DNA of 64,000 bases from a bacterium (GTDB taxonomy: Bacteria > Cyanobacteriota > Vampirovibrionia > Vampirovibrionales > Vampirovibrionaceae): positions 863,994 to 927,993 of the forward strand of contig JAUIEU010000001.1 in assembly GCA_030429585.1 (NCBI GenBank), written 5' to 3'. The position numbers and the translations under genes were made by a program. Every line of letters starts with the position of its first letter. The stretch's first letter is position 1. Shown in pieces: positions 1-9,004 of this stretch. The notes under the pieces are model-generated. The model saw only the letters and a list, made by a program, of their open reading frames with translations, did not search any database and was not told the origin of the DNA.

Positions 1-3000
1 CTTGCTGAATCAGGCTCTCGATAGACTCGCCACCTTCGTGTTTTTTGGCAATGGTGGCCACTTTAATGCCTTGCTGGCTTAAATATTTAGCCGTACCGCC
101 AGTGGCAATTAGCCCGTAACCCATGGTAATTAGGTCTTTGGCCACGGTCACCGCTTCAGGTTTATCACTATTATTAACGCTAATAAACACATCACCGCTG
201 GTAGGCATTTTCATGCCTGCACCTTGCAGGGCCTTGGCAAAGGCTAGGGCAAAATCCGTATCCATGCCCATTACTTCGCCCGTGCTGCGCATTTCTGGCC
301 CTAGTACCGGATCGGCGCCTTTAAACTTAATAAAGGGAAACACCGGTGCTTTAACGGCAACATGGGGTTGCGGTTTTACCTTGGGCACAATGCTCGCCAG
401 TGGTTCGCCCAGCATTACCTGCACAGCAAGGTGCACCAAGTTAATGCCAGTGGCCTTGCACACAAAGGGCACGGTGCGGCTGGCGCGCGGGTTCACTTCC
501 AACACATATAAGGTGTCATCTTGCACGGCAAACTGAATATTTAGCAGGCCCTTTACTTGCAGCGCTTTAGCCAATGCTGCTGTAGCGGTTTCTATTTGGG
601 CCAGCATGGCAGGGGCAACGGTTTGGGTGGGCAACACGCACACACTATCGCCACTGTGCACACCGGCATGCTCCACGTGTTCCATAATGCCGCCAATAAA
701 CGTGCTTTTGCTATCGCTTACCGCATCCACGTCTAGCTCTAGCGCGCTATCTAAAAAGCGTTCAATCAGTACGGGTTTATCCGGCGCCAAGTCCACGGCA
801 TCCACCACATACTGCTTTAAGCTATCGTCGCTGTATACAATTTTCATGGCACGGCCACCCAGCACATAACTAGGGCGCACAATAACCGGGTACCCAATAC
901 GATTAGCCACCGTCAGGGCCTCAGCTTCGTTGGTGGCAAAGCCGCTTTCTGGTGCATTCAAGTTCAAGTCCACCAAAATCTGGCTAAACCGATCGCGATC
1001 TTCTGCGGCATCAATGCTATCTGGCGTGGTGCCTAAAAATGGGGTATTACCATGCTTTAATGCTTGAGAAAGGGCTAACGGGGTTTGGCCGCCCAGTTGG
1101 GCAATCATGCCAAGCGGTTGTTCTTGCACCAAAATATTGGTCACATCCTCTGGGGTCATGGGGTCGAAGTACAGTCGGTGGCTTAAGTCATAATCGGTAG
1201 AAACCGTCTCTGGATTACTGTTTACCATAATGGGCGCATAACCCAGTTTTTCTAACGACAATGCCGCATGAACGCAGCAATAATCAAACTCAATGCCTTG
1301 GCCAATACGGTTGGGGCCGCCGCCTAGAATAACCACCTTTTGCCGATTATCCGTATCGCCATCGGCTTCATTTTCAACGCCATCATACGTGCTGTAAAAA
1401 TACGGTGTTTCCGCTTTAAATTCGCCGGCACAAGTATCCACCGCCTTGTAAACAGGGTTTAGCCCATGGGTATTAGCAACCGTTTCTGCCGTGGTATTTA
1501 AAAAATCCGCTAGCTGGGCGTTACTAAAACCTTTAATTTTGGCCTCTCGCCACACGGTTTTTTCAACCGCACTAGCATCGCTAAATTCTCTAAACGCACG
1601 TTCTGTGGCTACTAAATCTTGCAGTTGGTGCAAAAACCACGGGTCTAAGTCGGTTAAATCGCCCACCGTATCCAGTGGTAGTTGTTGCCATAGGGCTTGG
1701 TAAATCCACCGCAGGCGGTGTTCTTTAGGCGATTGTAATTTTTCTGAAAGTTCGTCTTTGGTCAGCGGCGCGGCAGGATGAGGAAAACTAAAGCCAGTTA
1801 AGCCTACTTCTAACCCGCGCAGGGCTTTTTGGAAGGATTCTTGAAAGGTGGTGCCAATGGCCATTACTTCGCCCACGCTTTTCATCTGCGGGCTTAGGGT
1901 GTCGTCTGCGCCGGGGAATTTTTCAAAGGCAAAGCGAGGAATCTTCGTCACCACATAATCTAAGCTGGGTTCAAAACACGCCGGGGTTACCTTGGTAATA
2001 TCGTTCTGGATTTCATCCAGCGTGTAACCTACGGCTAGCTTGGCGCTAATTTTGGCAATGGGCACACCCGTGGCTTTACTGACCAGCGCGCTACTGCGGC
2101 TCACCCGCGGGTTCATTTCAATCACAATCACGCGGCCACTTTTGGGGTGCACCGCAAACTGAATGTTACAGCCGCCCGCATCCACGCCCACGGCACGGAT
2201 AATTTTAATGCTGGCATCGCGCAGCATATGGTATTCCTTATCGCTAAGGGTTTGGGCCGGGGCCACCGTCACGCTATCGCCGGTATGGATGCCCATTGGG
2301 TCCACATTTTCCACACTGCTCACAATCACCACATTATCGTGGGAATCGCGCATCACTTCATACTCGTATTCTTTCCAGCCCAGGGCGCTTTCTTCTAGCA
2401 AAATTTGATTAATAGGGCTAAGCTCTAGCCCGTGCAATATGGCTGCTTCAAATTCAGCCGGGTTATGGACAATACCGCCCCCGCTGCCGCCCATGGTAAA
2501 GGCAGGCCTAATAATAATAGGGAATCCCAGCTCTTCGGCCACCACATTGGCCTCTTCTAACGTGGTGACGGTTTTAGAAAGCAACGACTCTAAGCCGCAC
2601 TGGGCCACAATATCTTTAAAGGCATCACGGTCTTCGGCAGTATGGATGGCATTAAAATTAGCGCCAATCAACTGCACGTTGTGCTCGGCAAGCACGCCTG
2701 TTTCGTACAAGGTGTGGGCAATATTCAACGCGGTTTGGCCACCCATAGTGGGCAAAATGGCATCCGGTTTATCTTGTTTAATAATCCGCGTCACCACATC
2801 TGGGGTAATGGGCTCGATATAGGTGTGGGTGGCCATCTGCGGATCCGTCATAATGGTGGCCGGATTTGAGTTAATGAGGATCACCTCGTAGCCTTCATCC
2901 AGCAAGGCTCGGCAGGCTTGGCTGCCACTATAATCAAACTCGCAGGCTTGGCCAATAACAATGGGCCCCGCCCCCACCATTAAAATCCGTTGTATATCCG

Positions 3001-3013
3001 ACCGCTTTGGCAT
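1..3013 (-). CDS. carB: Carbamoyl-phosphate synthase large subunit, partial
   Basis: Large subunit of carbamoyl-phosphate synthase, which makes carbamoyl phosphate from bicarbonate, ATP and glutamine-derived ammonia for pyrimidine and arginine synthesis. The reverse strand reads from ATG at 3013 ([20 protein letters not shown]) as an open frame to the left edge, about 1004 codons of a family norm near 1070. The missing part is the end of the C-terminal allosteric (MGS-like) domain. Two ATP-grasp halves are visible, including [14 protein letters not shown] and [18 protein letters not shown]. It is divergent from the nuclease-carA pair, so carA and carB are not in the usual single operon. Confidence 0.97.
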   Translation of the reverse strand, partial: MPKRSDIQRILMVGAGPIVIGQACEFDYSGSQACRALLDEGYEVILINSNPATIMTDPQMATHTYIEPITPDVVTRIIKQDKPDAILPTMGGQTALNIAHTLYETGVLAEHNVQLIGANFNAIHTAEDRDAFKDIVAQCGLESLLSKTVTTLEEANVVAEELGFPIIIRPAFTMGGSGGGIVHNPAEFEAAILHGLELSPINQILLEESALGWKEYEYEVMRDSHDNVVIVSSVENVDPMGIHTGDSVTVAPAQTLSDKEYHMLRDASIKIIRAVGVDAGGCNIQFAVHPKSGRVIVIEMNPRVSRSSALVSKATGVPIAKISAKLAVGYTLDEIQNDITKVTPACFEPSLDYVVTKIPRFAFEKFPGADDTLSPQMKSVGEVMAIGTTFQESFQKALRGLEVGLTGFSFPHPAAPLTKDELSEKLQSPKEHRLRWIYQALWQQLPLDTVGDLTDLDPWFLHQLQDLVATERAFREFSDASAVEKTVWREAKIKGFSNAQLADFLNTTAETVANTHGLNPVYKAVDTCAGEFKAETPYFYSTYDGVENEADGDTDNRQKVVILGGGPNRIGQGIEFDYCCVHAALSLEKLGYAPIMVNSNPETVSTDYDLSHRLYFDPMTPEDVTNILVQEQPLGMIAQLGGQTPLALSQALKHGNTPFLGTTPDSIDAAEDRDRFSQILVDLNLNAPESGFATNEAEALTVANRIGYPVIVRPSYVLGGRAMKIVYSDDSLKQYVVDAVDLAPDKPVLIERFLDSALELDVDAVSDSKSTFIGGIMEHVEHAGVHSGDSVCVLPTQTVAPAMLAQIETATAALAKALQVKGLLNIQFAVQDDTLYVLEVNPRASRTVPFVCKATGINLVHLAVQVMLGEPLASIVPKVKPQPHVAVKAPVFPFIKFKGADPVLGPEMRSTGEVMGMDTDFALAFAKALQGAGMKMPTSGDVFISVNNSDKPEAVTVAKDLITMGYGLIATGGTAKYLSQQGIKVATIAKKHEGGESIESLIQQ

Positions 3014-3161
3014 CGTTGCTCGCTTCCGCTAACTCTTAAAAACAAATTGCTATTACGTTACCAAAAGCGAACCCCACTGAATATCGTTACAGTGCAACAG
3101 TTTACAGAGCGCCATAAAGATCGGACACTTATACACAGAATTTAGTTGGTAGATACATGCT

Positions 3162-3905
3162 ATGACAACCAAACGCGAACAAATCACAAGGGTTGTAACC
3201 AAACTATTACAAGAGAACCCTAACGGCATGAGATATGCAGAGCTTCGACGAGCTGTCATTGAGGCTATGCCCAAAGTTAAAAGAGGAACCATACAGGGAA
3301 CACTCCGTATTATTAATCAAATTAATTCAGACATATCAAAACCAGAGCGGGGCCTATATGTACTAACATCCAACCAACAAAATAGTGACCCTATTTACGA
3401 ACCTATAGAACCAAAGTTAAAAGAACAAGATTTTTATGAATCATTTGCTGAATGGCTAGTAGACGATCTAAATGAATGTACCGAAGCATGCGCAGTAGGC
3501 GGGCGATTTTTTGGTGGGAAATGGGGTACACCAGATGTAATTGGTACATACAAAGCAGGCAGAAGAGATGTGATTCAATTCACAACAGAGATAATCTCCG
3601 CCGAAGTAAAACTAGCCTCGGAAAGTACTATCACAGCTTTTGGACAAGCTGTTGCTTATCGGCTATTTAGCAATAAAGTATACTTGGTATTGCCCAATAC
3701 CATCACTTCTATTGACTTAAGCCGGATTGAATCCTTGGCTATGTTGTTTGGCATTGGATTAGTGCTATTTGATCCCGATAAAGAGAATCCAAACTATAGT
3801 ATTCGTGTTCGAGCACAGCGCTTCCAACCTGATATGTTTTATGCAAATCAAACCGCCGAAGATATTGAAAAAATGAGTAAGAAAATTTTTCAAAGGTTAT
3901 TCTAG
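3162..3905 (+). CDS. Predicted winged-helix plus PD-(D/E)XK nuclease-like protein
   Basis: A 247-residue protein of unknown specific function. Residues 1-70 look like a winged helix of the HARE-HTH kind seen at the N terminus of some restriction-type proteins, ending in a GLYVLTS strand. Residues 90-180 carry a PD-(D/E)XK-like core: TPD with D125, then AEVK with E148 and K150, followed by a GQAVAYRLFS helix and a YLVLP strand. The gene is visibly more AT-rich than its neighbours, which suggests horizontal acquisition. Its TAG stop is immediately followed by the carA ATG, so the two are probably co-transcribed and translationally coupled. Nuclease activity is inferred from the motif only; no methylase lies nearby. 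Confidence 0.7.
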   Translation: MTTKREQITRVVTKLLQENPNGMRYAELRRAVIEAMPKVKRGTIQGTLRIINQINSDISKPERGLYVLTSNQQNSDPIYEPIEPKLKEQDFYESFAEWLVDDLNECTEACAVGGRFFGGKWGTPDVIGTYKAGRRDVIQFTTEIISAEVKLASESTITAFGQAVAYRLFSNKVYLVLPNTITSIDLSRIESLAMLFGIGLVLFDPDKENPNYSIRVRAQRFQPDMFYANQTAEDIEKMSKKIFQRLF

Positions 3906-5006
3906 ATGACAGCAACCACCCCCGCACGATTAATTTTAGAAGATGGCACCACCTGGCACGGCGCCGCCATGGGGGCCGAAGGCACCACCTTTGGCGAACT
4001 GGTGTTTAACACCTGCATGACGGGCTACCAAGAGATTTTGACCGACCCCAGCTACAAGGGGCAAGTGGTGCTAATGACTCACCCCGAGATTGGCAACTAC
4101 GGCATTAACCCCCAAGATGTAGAGTCGCAAGCCGCCCATGTGCGTGGGTTTATTGCACGACGCATTAGCCCCACCACCAGCAACTGGCGGGCCAATGGCA
4201 GCCTAGAAGGTTACCTCCGCCAGCAAAATATTGTGGGTATTAGCGGGGTGGATACCCGCGCCCTAACCCGCCGCGTGCGCGATAAAGGCACCATAAAATG
4301 CGGCATTACCACTGCAAACCTGCTCAGCGATTCCGATTTTTTAGCCCTAATCCGGGAGCAGCCCGCCATTGAAAGCGAGGGCTTGGTAAACCAAGTGAGC
4401 ACCCCGCAACCCTACCAACTAAAGCAAGACGGCCTAAATTACCTTGTGGATAGGCTGGTGGTGATGGATTATGGCGTTAAGCACAGCATTTTAAATTACC
4501 TAAAAACCTTAGTGCGCGTTATTACCGTAATGCCCCACCAGTCGGATTTAAGTGCGGTAATGGCTTACCAGCCCCAAGCGGTATTGCTGAGTAACGGCCC
4601 TGGCGACCCGGAAAACGTACCCCATGCCGTAGCGCTCGCCAAACAGCTATTGGCAAAGGATATCCCCACCTTTGGTATTTGCTTGGGGCATCAAATATTA
4701 TCATTGGCGTGTGGCGCCAACGTGGCTAAGCTGCCCTTTGGCCACCACGGTGGTAACCACCCCGTACAAGATACCGAGACTAAAAAGATATCCATAACCA
4801 GCCAAAACCACAACTTTGCCACCATGCCAGATAACTTCCCTAGCGATGTGCTGACGGTAACCCACGTTAATTTAAACGACAACACCATTGCTGGCATTCG
4901 GCATAACACTAAGGCGATGGCCAGTGTGCAATTTCACCCCGAAGCCAGCCCTGGGCCCCACGATAGCACCTATTTATTTGAAGGTTTTATGCGCGCTGTA
5001 ATTTAA
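3906..5006 (+). CDS. carA: Carbamoyl-phosphate synthase small subunit
   Basis: Glutaminase subunit that delivers ammonia to CarB. The 366-residue length is normal. An N-terminal CPSase_sm domain (LILEDGTTWHGAAMGAEG, TGYQEILTDPSY) is followed by a class I glutamine amidotransferase with nucleophile Cys in GICLGHQ and the His-Glu pair in FHPEASPG. The ATG at 3906 directly follows the TAG of the upstream nuclease gene, and a weak AAAGG Shine-Dalgarno sequence lies inside that gene's last codons. Expression may therefore depend on translation of the nuclease gene. Confidence 0.97.
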   Translation: MTATTPARLILEDGTTWHGAAMGAEGTTFGELVFNTCMTGYQEILTDPSYKGQVVLMTHPEIGNYGINPQDVESQAAHVRGFIARRISPTTSNWRANGSLEGYLRQQNIVGISGVDTRALTRRVRDKGTIKCGITTANLLSDSDFLALIREQPAIESEGLVNQVSTPQPYQLKQDGLNYLVDRLVVMDYGVKHSILNYLKTLVRVITVMPHQSDLSAVMAYQPQAVLLSNGPGDPENVPHAVALAKQLLAKDIPTFGICLGHQILSLACGANVAKLPFGHHGGNHPVQDTETKKISITSQNHNFATMPDNFPSDVLTVTHVNLNDNTIAGIRHNTKAMASVQFHPEASPGPHDSTYLFEGFMRAVI

Positions 5007-5087
5007 CGCTGTATTAAGCAAAACGCAATTCTCTCTAATTATTTGTTTTTATATATAGTATATCCACAAATAATCCGGACAGAGAGC

Positions 5088-5555
5088 ATGACCAATTTTT
5101 ATACCGGCCAATACACTGGCCAGTCGTATCGGCCCCAAAATCACCAAAATAATCCTTACCCACCCATGGTGGCCGGATTCCCTGAAGGTGCCCAAGGCGA
5201 GCCCTACTTTGCTGGCTTTCCAGAAATTGCGGTTGGCGAACCTAGCTACCCACCCATGATTGCTGGCTTTCCAGAAATTGCGGTTGGCGAACCTAGCTAC
5301 CCACCCATGATTGCTGGCTTTCCAGAAATTGCGGTTGGCGAACCTAGCTACCCACCCATGATTGCTGGCTTTCCAGAAGGTATTGCAGGCGAACCCTACA
5401 GCCCATATATTGCTGGATTCCCCGGCAACGGCCCTGTTGGCCCACCACGAGGCCCCCAACACGGCGGTCGTCGGCCTCATCAAGGGCAGCAACCCCCTAT
5501 ATTTCAAAAACTCATCCAGTTAATCCAGTTACTTGTTAAGCATTATGGCCGATAA
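5088..5555 (+). CDS. Pro/Gly-rich protein with exact tandem 17-residue repeats
   Basis: A 155-residue protein that I do not recognise. Start ATG 5088 is chosen over an in-frame upstream ATG because GAGAG lies just before it. The middle is a tandem array with unit GFPEIAVGEPSYPPMIA; three copies are identical, flanked by degenerate copies (VAGFPEGAQGEP, IAGFPEGIAGEP). The tail is Gly/Pro/Arg/His-rich and ends in an amphipathic segment (FQKLIQLIQLLVKHYGR). There is no signal peptide or transmembrane segment. The next gene, 54 bp downstream on the same strand, is a predicted JmjC/cupin_8 oxygenase, so this could be its substrate. That link is inference. Confidence 0.75.
   Translation: MTNFYTGQYTGQSYRPQNHQNNPYPPMVAGFPEGAQGEPYFAGFPEIAVGEPSYPPMIAGFPEIAVGEPSYPPMIAGFPEIAVGEPSYPPMIAGFPEGIAGEPYSPYIAGFPGNGPVGPPRGPQHGGRRPHQGQQPPIFQKLIQLIQLLVKHYGR
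5211..5378 (+). repeat. 51-bp perfect tandem repeat, about 3.3 copies
   Basis: Copies start at 5211, 5262 and 5313 with no base differences, followed by a 15-base partial copy at 5364. The unit is in frame (17 codons) within the repeat protein. Identity at every synonymous position indicates recent duplication or ongoing homogenisation rather than old selected repeats. Confidence 0.97.
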
Positions 5556-5609
5556 CAGTAGTAATTAAACTTACTAACAACGGCACCCTACACTAAGCAG
5601 GGCAACACA

Positions 5610-6464
5610 ATGACTAGTGACAACACTACCTATGAGGCCCGATACCGGCGCTTGCAATGGCTGCTTTCTGTACAAGAAGCACTATTTTTAGGGCGCGATG
5701 GTAATGTTGCTGTAGAGCAATTTACCGAGTGGCTGCCGGATGAATATTTTTATAACCATTACTACCGGATGAATCGGCCAGTGGTGTTTAAAGGGCTGGC
5801 TAATAGCATTTTTAAACCAGAAGCCTTTAGCTGGGATGCGATAGAACAGCACTACGGACAGCATGACCTTAAAGCTAAAAAAAATACCCAGCAACAAAAA
5901 GTAGGCATGGATTACGAGCACATGGTAACCACCGTGGCTAAATTTATCCACCACATTAAGGCGGCTACCTACCCCGATTATTATGCCACCGCCTACGACG
6001 GAGACATTAACCGCCCCTTTATCGATGCTTTTATTAAAGGCACTGTGGACGCCTTACCAGAATATATATGCAGAGAAAAACTCTATAAAGATGCTTACCC
6101 GTGGATAGGGCCCGCCAATACCATTACCCGTGCACACATAGATATGAAGAATGGCTTACTCGTGCAACTGATTGGCCGCAAAAAAATATGGCTGTTTCCG
6201 TATTTTTATTACGAAGCCATGTACCCCATGCACCAGCTATTTACCAGCGTAAACTTTACCCAGCCAGACCCTGACCAGCACCCAGATTTTTTTAAAACCC
6301 ACGGTGTAGAGTTACTACTAGAGCCGGGCGACGCCATATTTTTACCCGTTACTTGGTGGCACCGGGTGCAAGCGCTAGACGCCAGCTTATCTATGAGCTT
6401 TTTTAACTTTGCCTACCCCAATAAGTACCCTACGCTAAACGAGGCACAACCGCCTACAGACTAG
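5610..6464 (+). CDS. JmjC/cupin_8-like Fe(II)/2-oxoglutarate hydroxylase
   Basis: A 284-residue protein of the cupin_8/JmjC superfamily, which hydroxylates protein or small-molecule substrates using Fe(II), O2 and 2-oxoglutarate. An early RPVVFKGLANS segment is typical of the family N terminus. The iron triad is visible as H176 and D178 (THxD-like, RAHIDMKNG) and H251 (WWHRV). A GRKKIWLFP strand carries a Lys likely to bind 2-oxoglutarate, and LEPGDAIFLPVTWWH is the diagnostic second motif. It follows the repeat protein by 54 bp on the same strand, probably in one transcript. Substrate is unknown; the neighbouring repeats are the obvious candidate. Confidence 0.8.
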   Translation: MTSDNTTYEARYRRLQWLLSVQEALFLGRDGNVAVEQFTEWLPDEYFYNHYYRMNRPVVFKGLANSIFKPEAFSWDAIEQHYGQHDLKAKKNTQQQKVGMDYEHMVTTVAKFIHHIKAATYPDYYATAYDGDINRPFIDAFIKGTVDALPEYICREKLYKDAYPWIGPANTITRAHIDMKNGLLVQLIGRKKIWLFPYFYYEAMYPMHQLFTSVNFTQPDPDQHPDFFKTHGVELLLEPGDAIFLPVTWWHRVQALDASLSMSFFNFAYPNKYPTLNEAQPPTD

Positions 6465-6482
6465 CTTGCGGGAAGGTTAGGG

Positions 6483-6701
6483 TTACGCTGTCCAGCTTTT
6501 TTTAGCTTTACCAGTGTTACCACAACAGTTGTAACCGCCGCTAGCCGAGCCTGTTTTACCGAAGACTGGCGAAAAATCCATTGCAGACGGGGTGTATACA
6601 GCCTTTTGAATTTCATTTTTCGCCAAGCTTACTGTGTTTTGACCACGGGCCAAAACATTTTTAACCAAGGTGGTACTTCCAACCGAAGACGAATGTAACA
6701 T
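6483..6701 (-). CDS. Small orphan protein with C-terminal Cys-Cys
   Basis: A 72-residue protein that I do not recognise. A clear AGGAG Shine-Dalgarno sequence sits 9 bases upstream of ATG 6701, which supports real translation. The N-terminal half is polar and helical-looking (LVKNVLARGQNTVSLAKNEI). The C-terminal third is Gly/Ser-rich with a Cys pair (GGYNCCGNTGKAKKSWTA) and an FGKTG stretch. It converges on the hydroxylase gene, ending 19 bp from its stop. Upstream it shares a 21-base block with the next small gene. Confidence 0.6.
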   Translation of the reverse strand: MLHSSSVGSTTLVKNVLARGQNTVSLAKNEIQKAVYTPSAMDFSPVFGKTGSASGGYNCCGNTGKAKKSWTA

Positions 6702-6824
6702 AACAAATAGACTCCTAGCCCTGCATCGGGGCGATCGGTAACCTCACAACCAACAGTATTCTACTTGGAAACGAATGAATTGCAACCCCTAAAACCCAAT
6801 CGTACCAAGGGTTTTACACAACTT

Positions 6825-6845
6825 TGCACCTGCCTGTGGTTAGTA
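6825..6845 (-). promoter_or_regulatory. Conserved 21-base block upstream of small gene (copy 1)
   Basis: TGCACCTGCCTGTGGTTAGTA on the plus strand matches the block at 7417-7437 in 19 of 21 positions. Both copies lie 120-155 bp upstream of a small minus-strand orphan gene and in the same orientation. A shared regulatory site is an inference. Confidence 0.45.
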
Positions 6846-6989
6846 GGTTTTTAAAAAACCACCCCTAACAAAAAGCCACCTATTTTGTTTGCCTTACATA
6901 ACCCAGCAACACAAAATAAGCGGCAATAACATCTCTACCATGGCTAACCGAAGCAAGCACAACCTAATGTAAAAATATTTAGGGCCGTA

Positions 6990-7265
6990 TTACCCCACCC
7001 ATGTGGCTGGGGCAATTTTTGTTGAAGGTACAGCCTGCTGCATATGATGCTGCACCCAATTGCCTACCCTCTCAAAAAACGAGTGAAAAATCCCGCAACG
7101 ATCGTGCGTTGTTTGCTTAACAGACTTAACAACATTTTTTGCGAATGTTCGAGAAAAAGGTACCGTACCAAATGATTGATTTGCACCGCTTTGTTGCGCA
7201 GTAGCCCATGCCCCATACTGGGGTGCAGAGTACTGAACCAATGCCGCTGCAGATGGACGAACCAT
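6990..7265 (-). CDS. Small orphan protein, 91 residues
   Basis: Unknown protein. The start at 7265 (MVRPSAAALVQY) is preferred because AGGAG lies 7 bases upstream; another in-frame ATG two codons earlier is too close to that site. It has a Gln/Ala/Ser-rich N-terminal third, a basic stretch (RTFAKNVVKSVKQ), then RCGIFHSFFERVGNWVQHHMQQ, which could form an amphipathic helix. No secretion signal is evident. It is oriented like the 72-residue gene downstream and has a matching upstream block, so the two may be co-regulated. Confidence 0.55.
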   Translation of the reverse strand: MVRPSAAALVQYSAPQYGAWATAQQSGANQSFGTVPFSRTFAKNVVKSVKQTTHDRCGIFHSFFERVGNWVQHHMQQAVPSTKIAPATWVG

Positions 7266-7416
7266 ACCCATTCTCCTGATTTTACAACGAGACCTACCTG
7301 GGAGGGAGCGACAACACCATCTGTTCATCACCCCTAACAACATTGGCCTTTATATTATCATTATACCCGCCGCCTGTCAAGCCAAACCCAAGCCTAGAGG
7401 GGCTTTAGCCATAGGG

Positions 7417-7437
7417 TGCACCTACCTATGGTTAGTA
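7417..7437 (-). promoter_or_regulatory. Conserved 21-base block upstream of small gene (copy 2)
   Basis: TGCACCTACCTATGGTTAGTA, 19/21 identical to 6825-6845. On the minus strand the block lies within an inverted repeat CCATAGG...CCTATGG. It sits between the purF stop and the small gene starting at 7265. Confidence 0.45.
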
Positions 7438-7462
7438 CTAACAAAACCGAAGAGGCCACCGG

Positions 7463-9004
7463 TTACCCAACCACCACAGGCTGAGATAAGGCCACAGACA
7501 CCTCTGCTGCTGGAATAGCGGTGGGGTAATGGCCATTAAAACAGGCCATACAAAAGGAGTTTTCATCGCCCACGCTGGTTGCTGCCGCACTCATGTCCTC
7601 TTCTGACAGGTACAGCAAGCTATCCACGCCTAACCACTCGACAATATCGTCTGTCGTCATTTTATTGGCAATCAGTTGGTCGGGCGTCGACATATCAATG
7701 CCGTAATAGCAGGGGTGCTTTACCGGTGCCGATGAAATCCGTAGGTGAATTTGATTGACCCCACAGGCCTTAAGCATGGCCACCAGTTTTTTACTGGTAT
7801 TGCCGCGCACAATACTGTCATCCACCACCACAATGTTTTTACCCCGCAGCAACTTTTCCATGGGGTTTAGCTTAATTTGGATGCTTCGCTCGCGCAGGGA
7901 TTGGGTGGGGTGGATAAAGGTACGGCCCACATAGCGGTTTTTAATAAGGCCTTCCATATAGGGGATGCCACTGGCTTGGCTGTACCCAACGGCAGCCACG
8001 TTGCCGCTATCCGGCACCGGTATTACCACATCCGCCTGTTGGGCCTGGGGGAAACGGGCCATGGATTGCTTGGCCAACTGCTGGCCTAAGGCCATCCGGT
8101 ATTCATACACTAACCCATTACGGATACGACTATCCGGGCGGGCAAAGTACACCAGCTCAAAAAAGCAAAATTTTTCTGGCTTGGGGGGCGTGTAGCGCTC
8201 TTTTATCACATGGCCATCTTGGGCAATCACCACAAATTCGCCAGGGGCAATGTCACTCTCCCACTCGGCGCCAATAATATCCAGTGCACTGGTTTCGCTG
8301 GCCACCACCACGGTGCCTGCCGCCTTGCCTGTGGTTACGGTGCCCATGCTTAGCGGCCGAAACCCGACTGGGTCTCTGGCTGCAATCAGGCAGTTCCCAA
8401 AGGCCATCACCAACGAGAAGGCCCCTTCAAAGGTGGGTAACAACTCGTGGAGTACCCGCACCAAATCCGCAATTTGAGGGAAGGGGACACCCTTAAGCGC
8501 CGCCCGTATCTTTTCTGCCATCACCAGGGTATCGCTACAGCCATCCGCCGGGCGCACCGCACTATCCAAGGTGGCTTGCAAGGCGTCTGTATTAACCAGG
8601 TTACCATTGTGGGCCATCACCAATGGGCCGTTATGGGTACGCACAACCAAGGGCTGGGCGTTGCCTACATCACTACTGCCGGTGGTGCTATACCGCGTGT
8701 GCCCCACGCCAATTTGCCCCACCATGCTGGCCAGTGTAGTGGCATCAAACACTTGGTTTACCAGGCCCATATCTCGGTGAAGGCGCAGTTGTTCGTGGTC
8801 AAACACGGCCATGCCACAGCTTTCTTGCCCGCGATGTTGCAAGGCATACAACCCGTAATACAACCATTGGCCCATGGCGCTCCACTCGCTGCTGGCTGCC
8901 GGTGGCATTACCACGCCCAACACGCCGCATTTTTCGCGCATGGATTTTTCAGACTCTGACCAAAAATCAGCAGGGGGTAGTACAGTGTGGGTGAAGACGT
9001 CCAT
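7463..9004 (-). CDS. purF: Amidophosphoribosyltransferase
   Basis: Catalyses the first committed step of purine synthesis, PRPP plus glutamine to phosphoribosylamine. The start at 9004 overlaps the purL stop (TAATG) with AGAGGA just upstream, giving 513 residues. A 25-residue propeptide precedes the N-terminal nucleophile Cys26 (REK|CGVLGVV), as in PurF enzymes processed by removal of a leader. The Ntn glutaminase domain (LQHRGQES, GHTRYSTTG, AHNGNLVN) is followed by the phosphoribosyltransferase domain with PRPP loop VVVDDSIVRGNTS. It is co-translated with purL. Confidence 0.97.
   Translation of the reverse strand: MDVFTHTVLPPADFWSESEKSMREKCGVLGVVMPPAASSEWSAMGQWLYYGLYALQHRGQESCGMAVFDHEQLRLHRDMGLVNQVFDATTLASMVGQIGVGHTRYSTTGSSDVGNAQPLVVRTHNGPLVMAHNGNLVNTDALQATLDSAVRPADGCSDTLVMAEKIRAALKGVPFPQIADLVRVLHELLPTFEGAFSLVMAFGNCLIAARDPVGFRPLSMGTVTTGKAAGTVVVASETSALDIIGAEWESDIAPGEFVVIAQDGHVIKERYTPPKPEKFCFFELVYFARPDSRIRNGLVYEYRMALGQQLAKQSMARFPQAQQADVVIPVPDSGNVAAVGYSQASGIPYMEGLIKNRYVGRTFIHPTQSLRERSIQIKLNPMEKLLRGKNIVVVDDSIVRGNTSKKLVAMLKACGVNQIHLRISSAPVKHPCYYGIDMSTPDQLIANKMTTDDIVEWLGVDSLLYLSEEDMSAAATSVGDENSFCMACFNGHYPTAIPAAEVSVALSQPVVVG

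Noticed and set aside
5211-5378. CRISPR-like direct repeats
   Set aside because: Copies are contiguous with no spacers and stay in frame within a protein gene, so this is a coding tandem repeat.
8447-8959. 170-residue plus-strand frame opposite purF
   Set aside because: It is the complement of the PurF coding region with no start signals.
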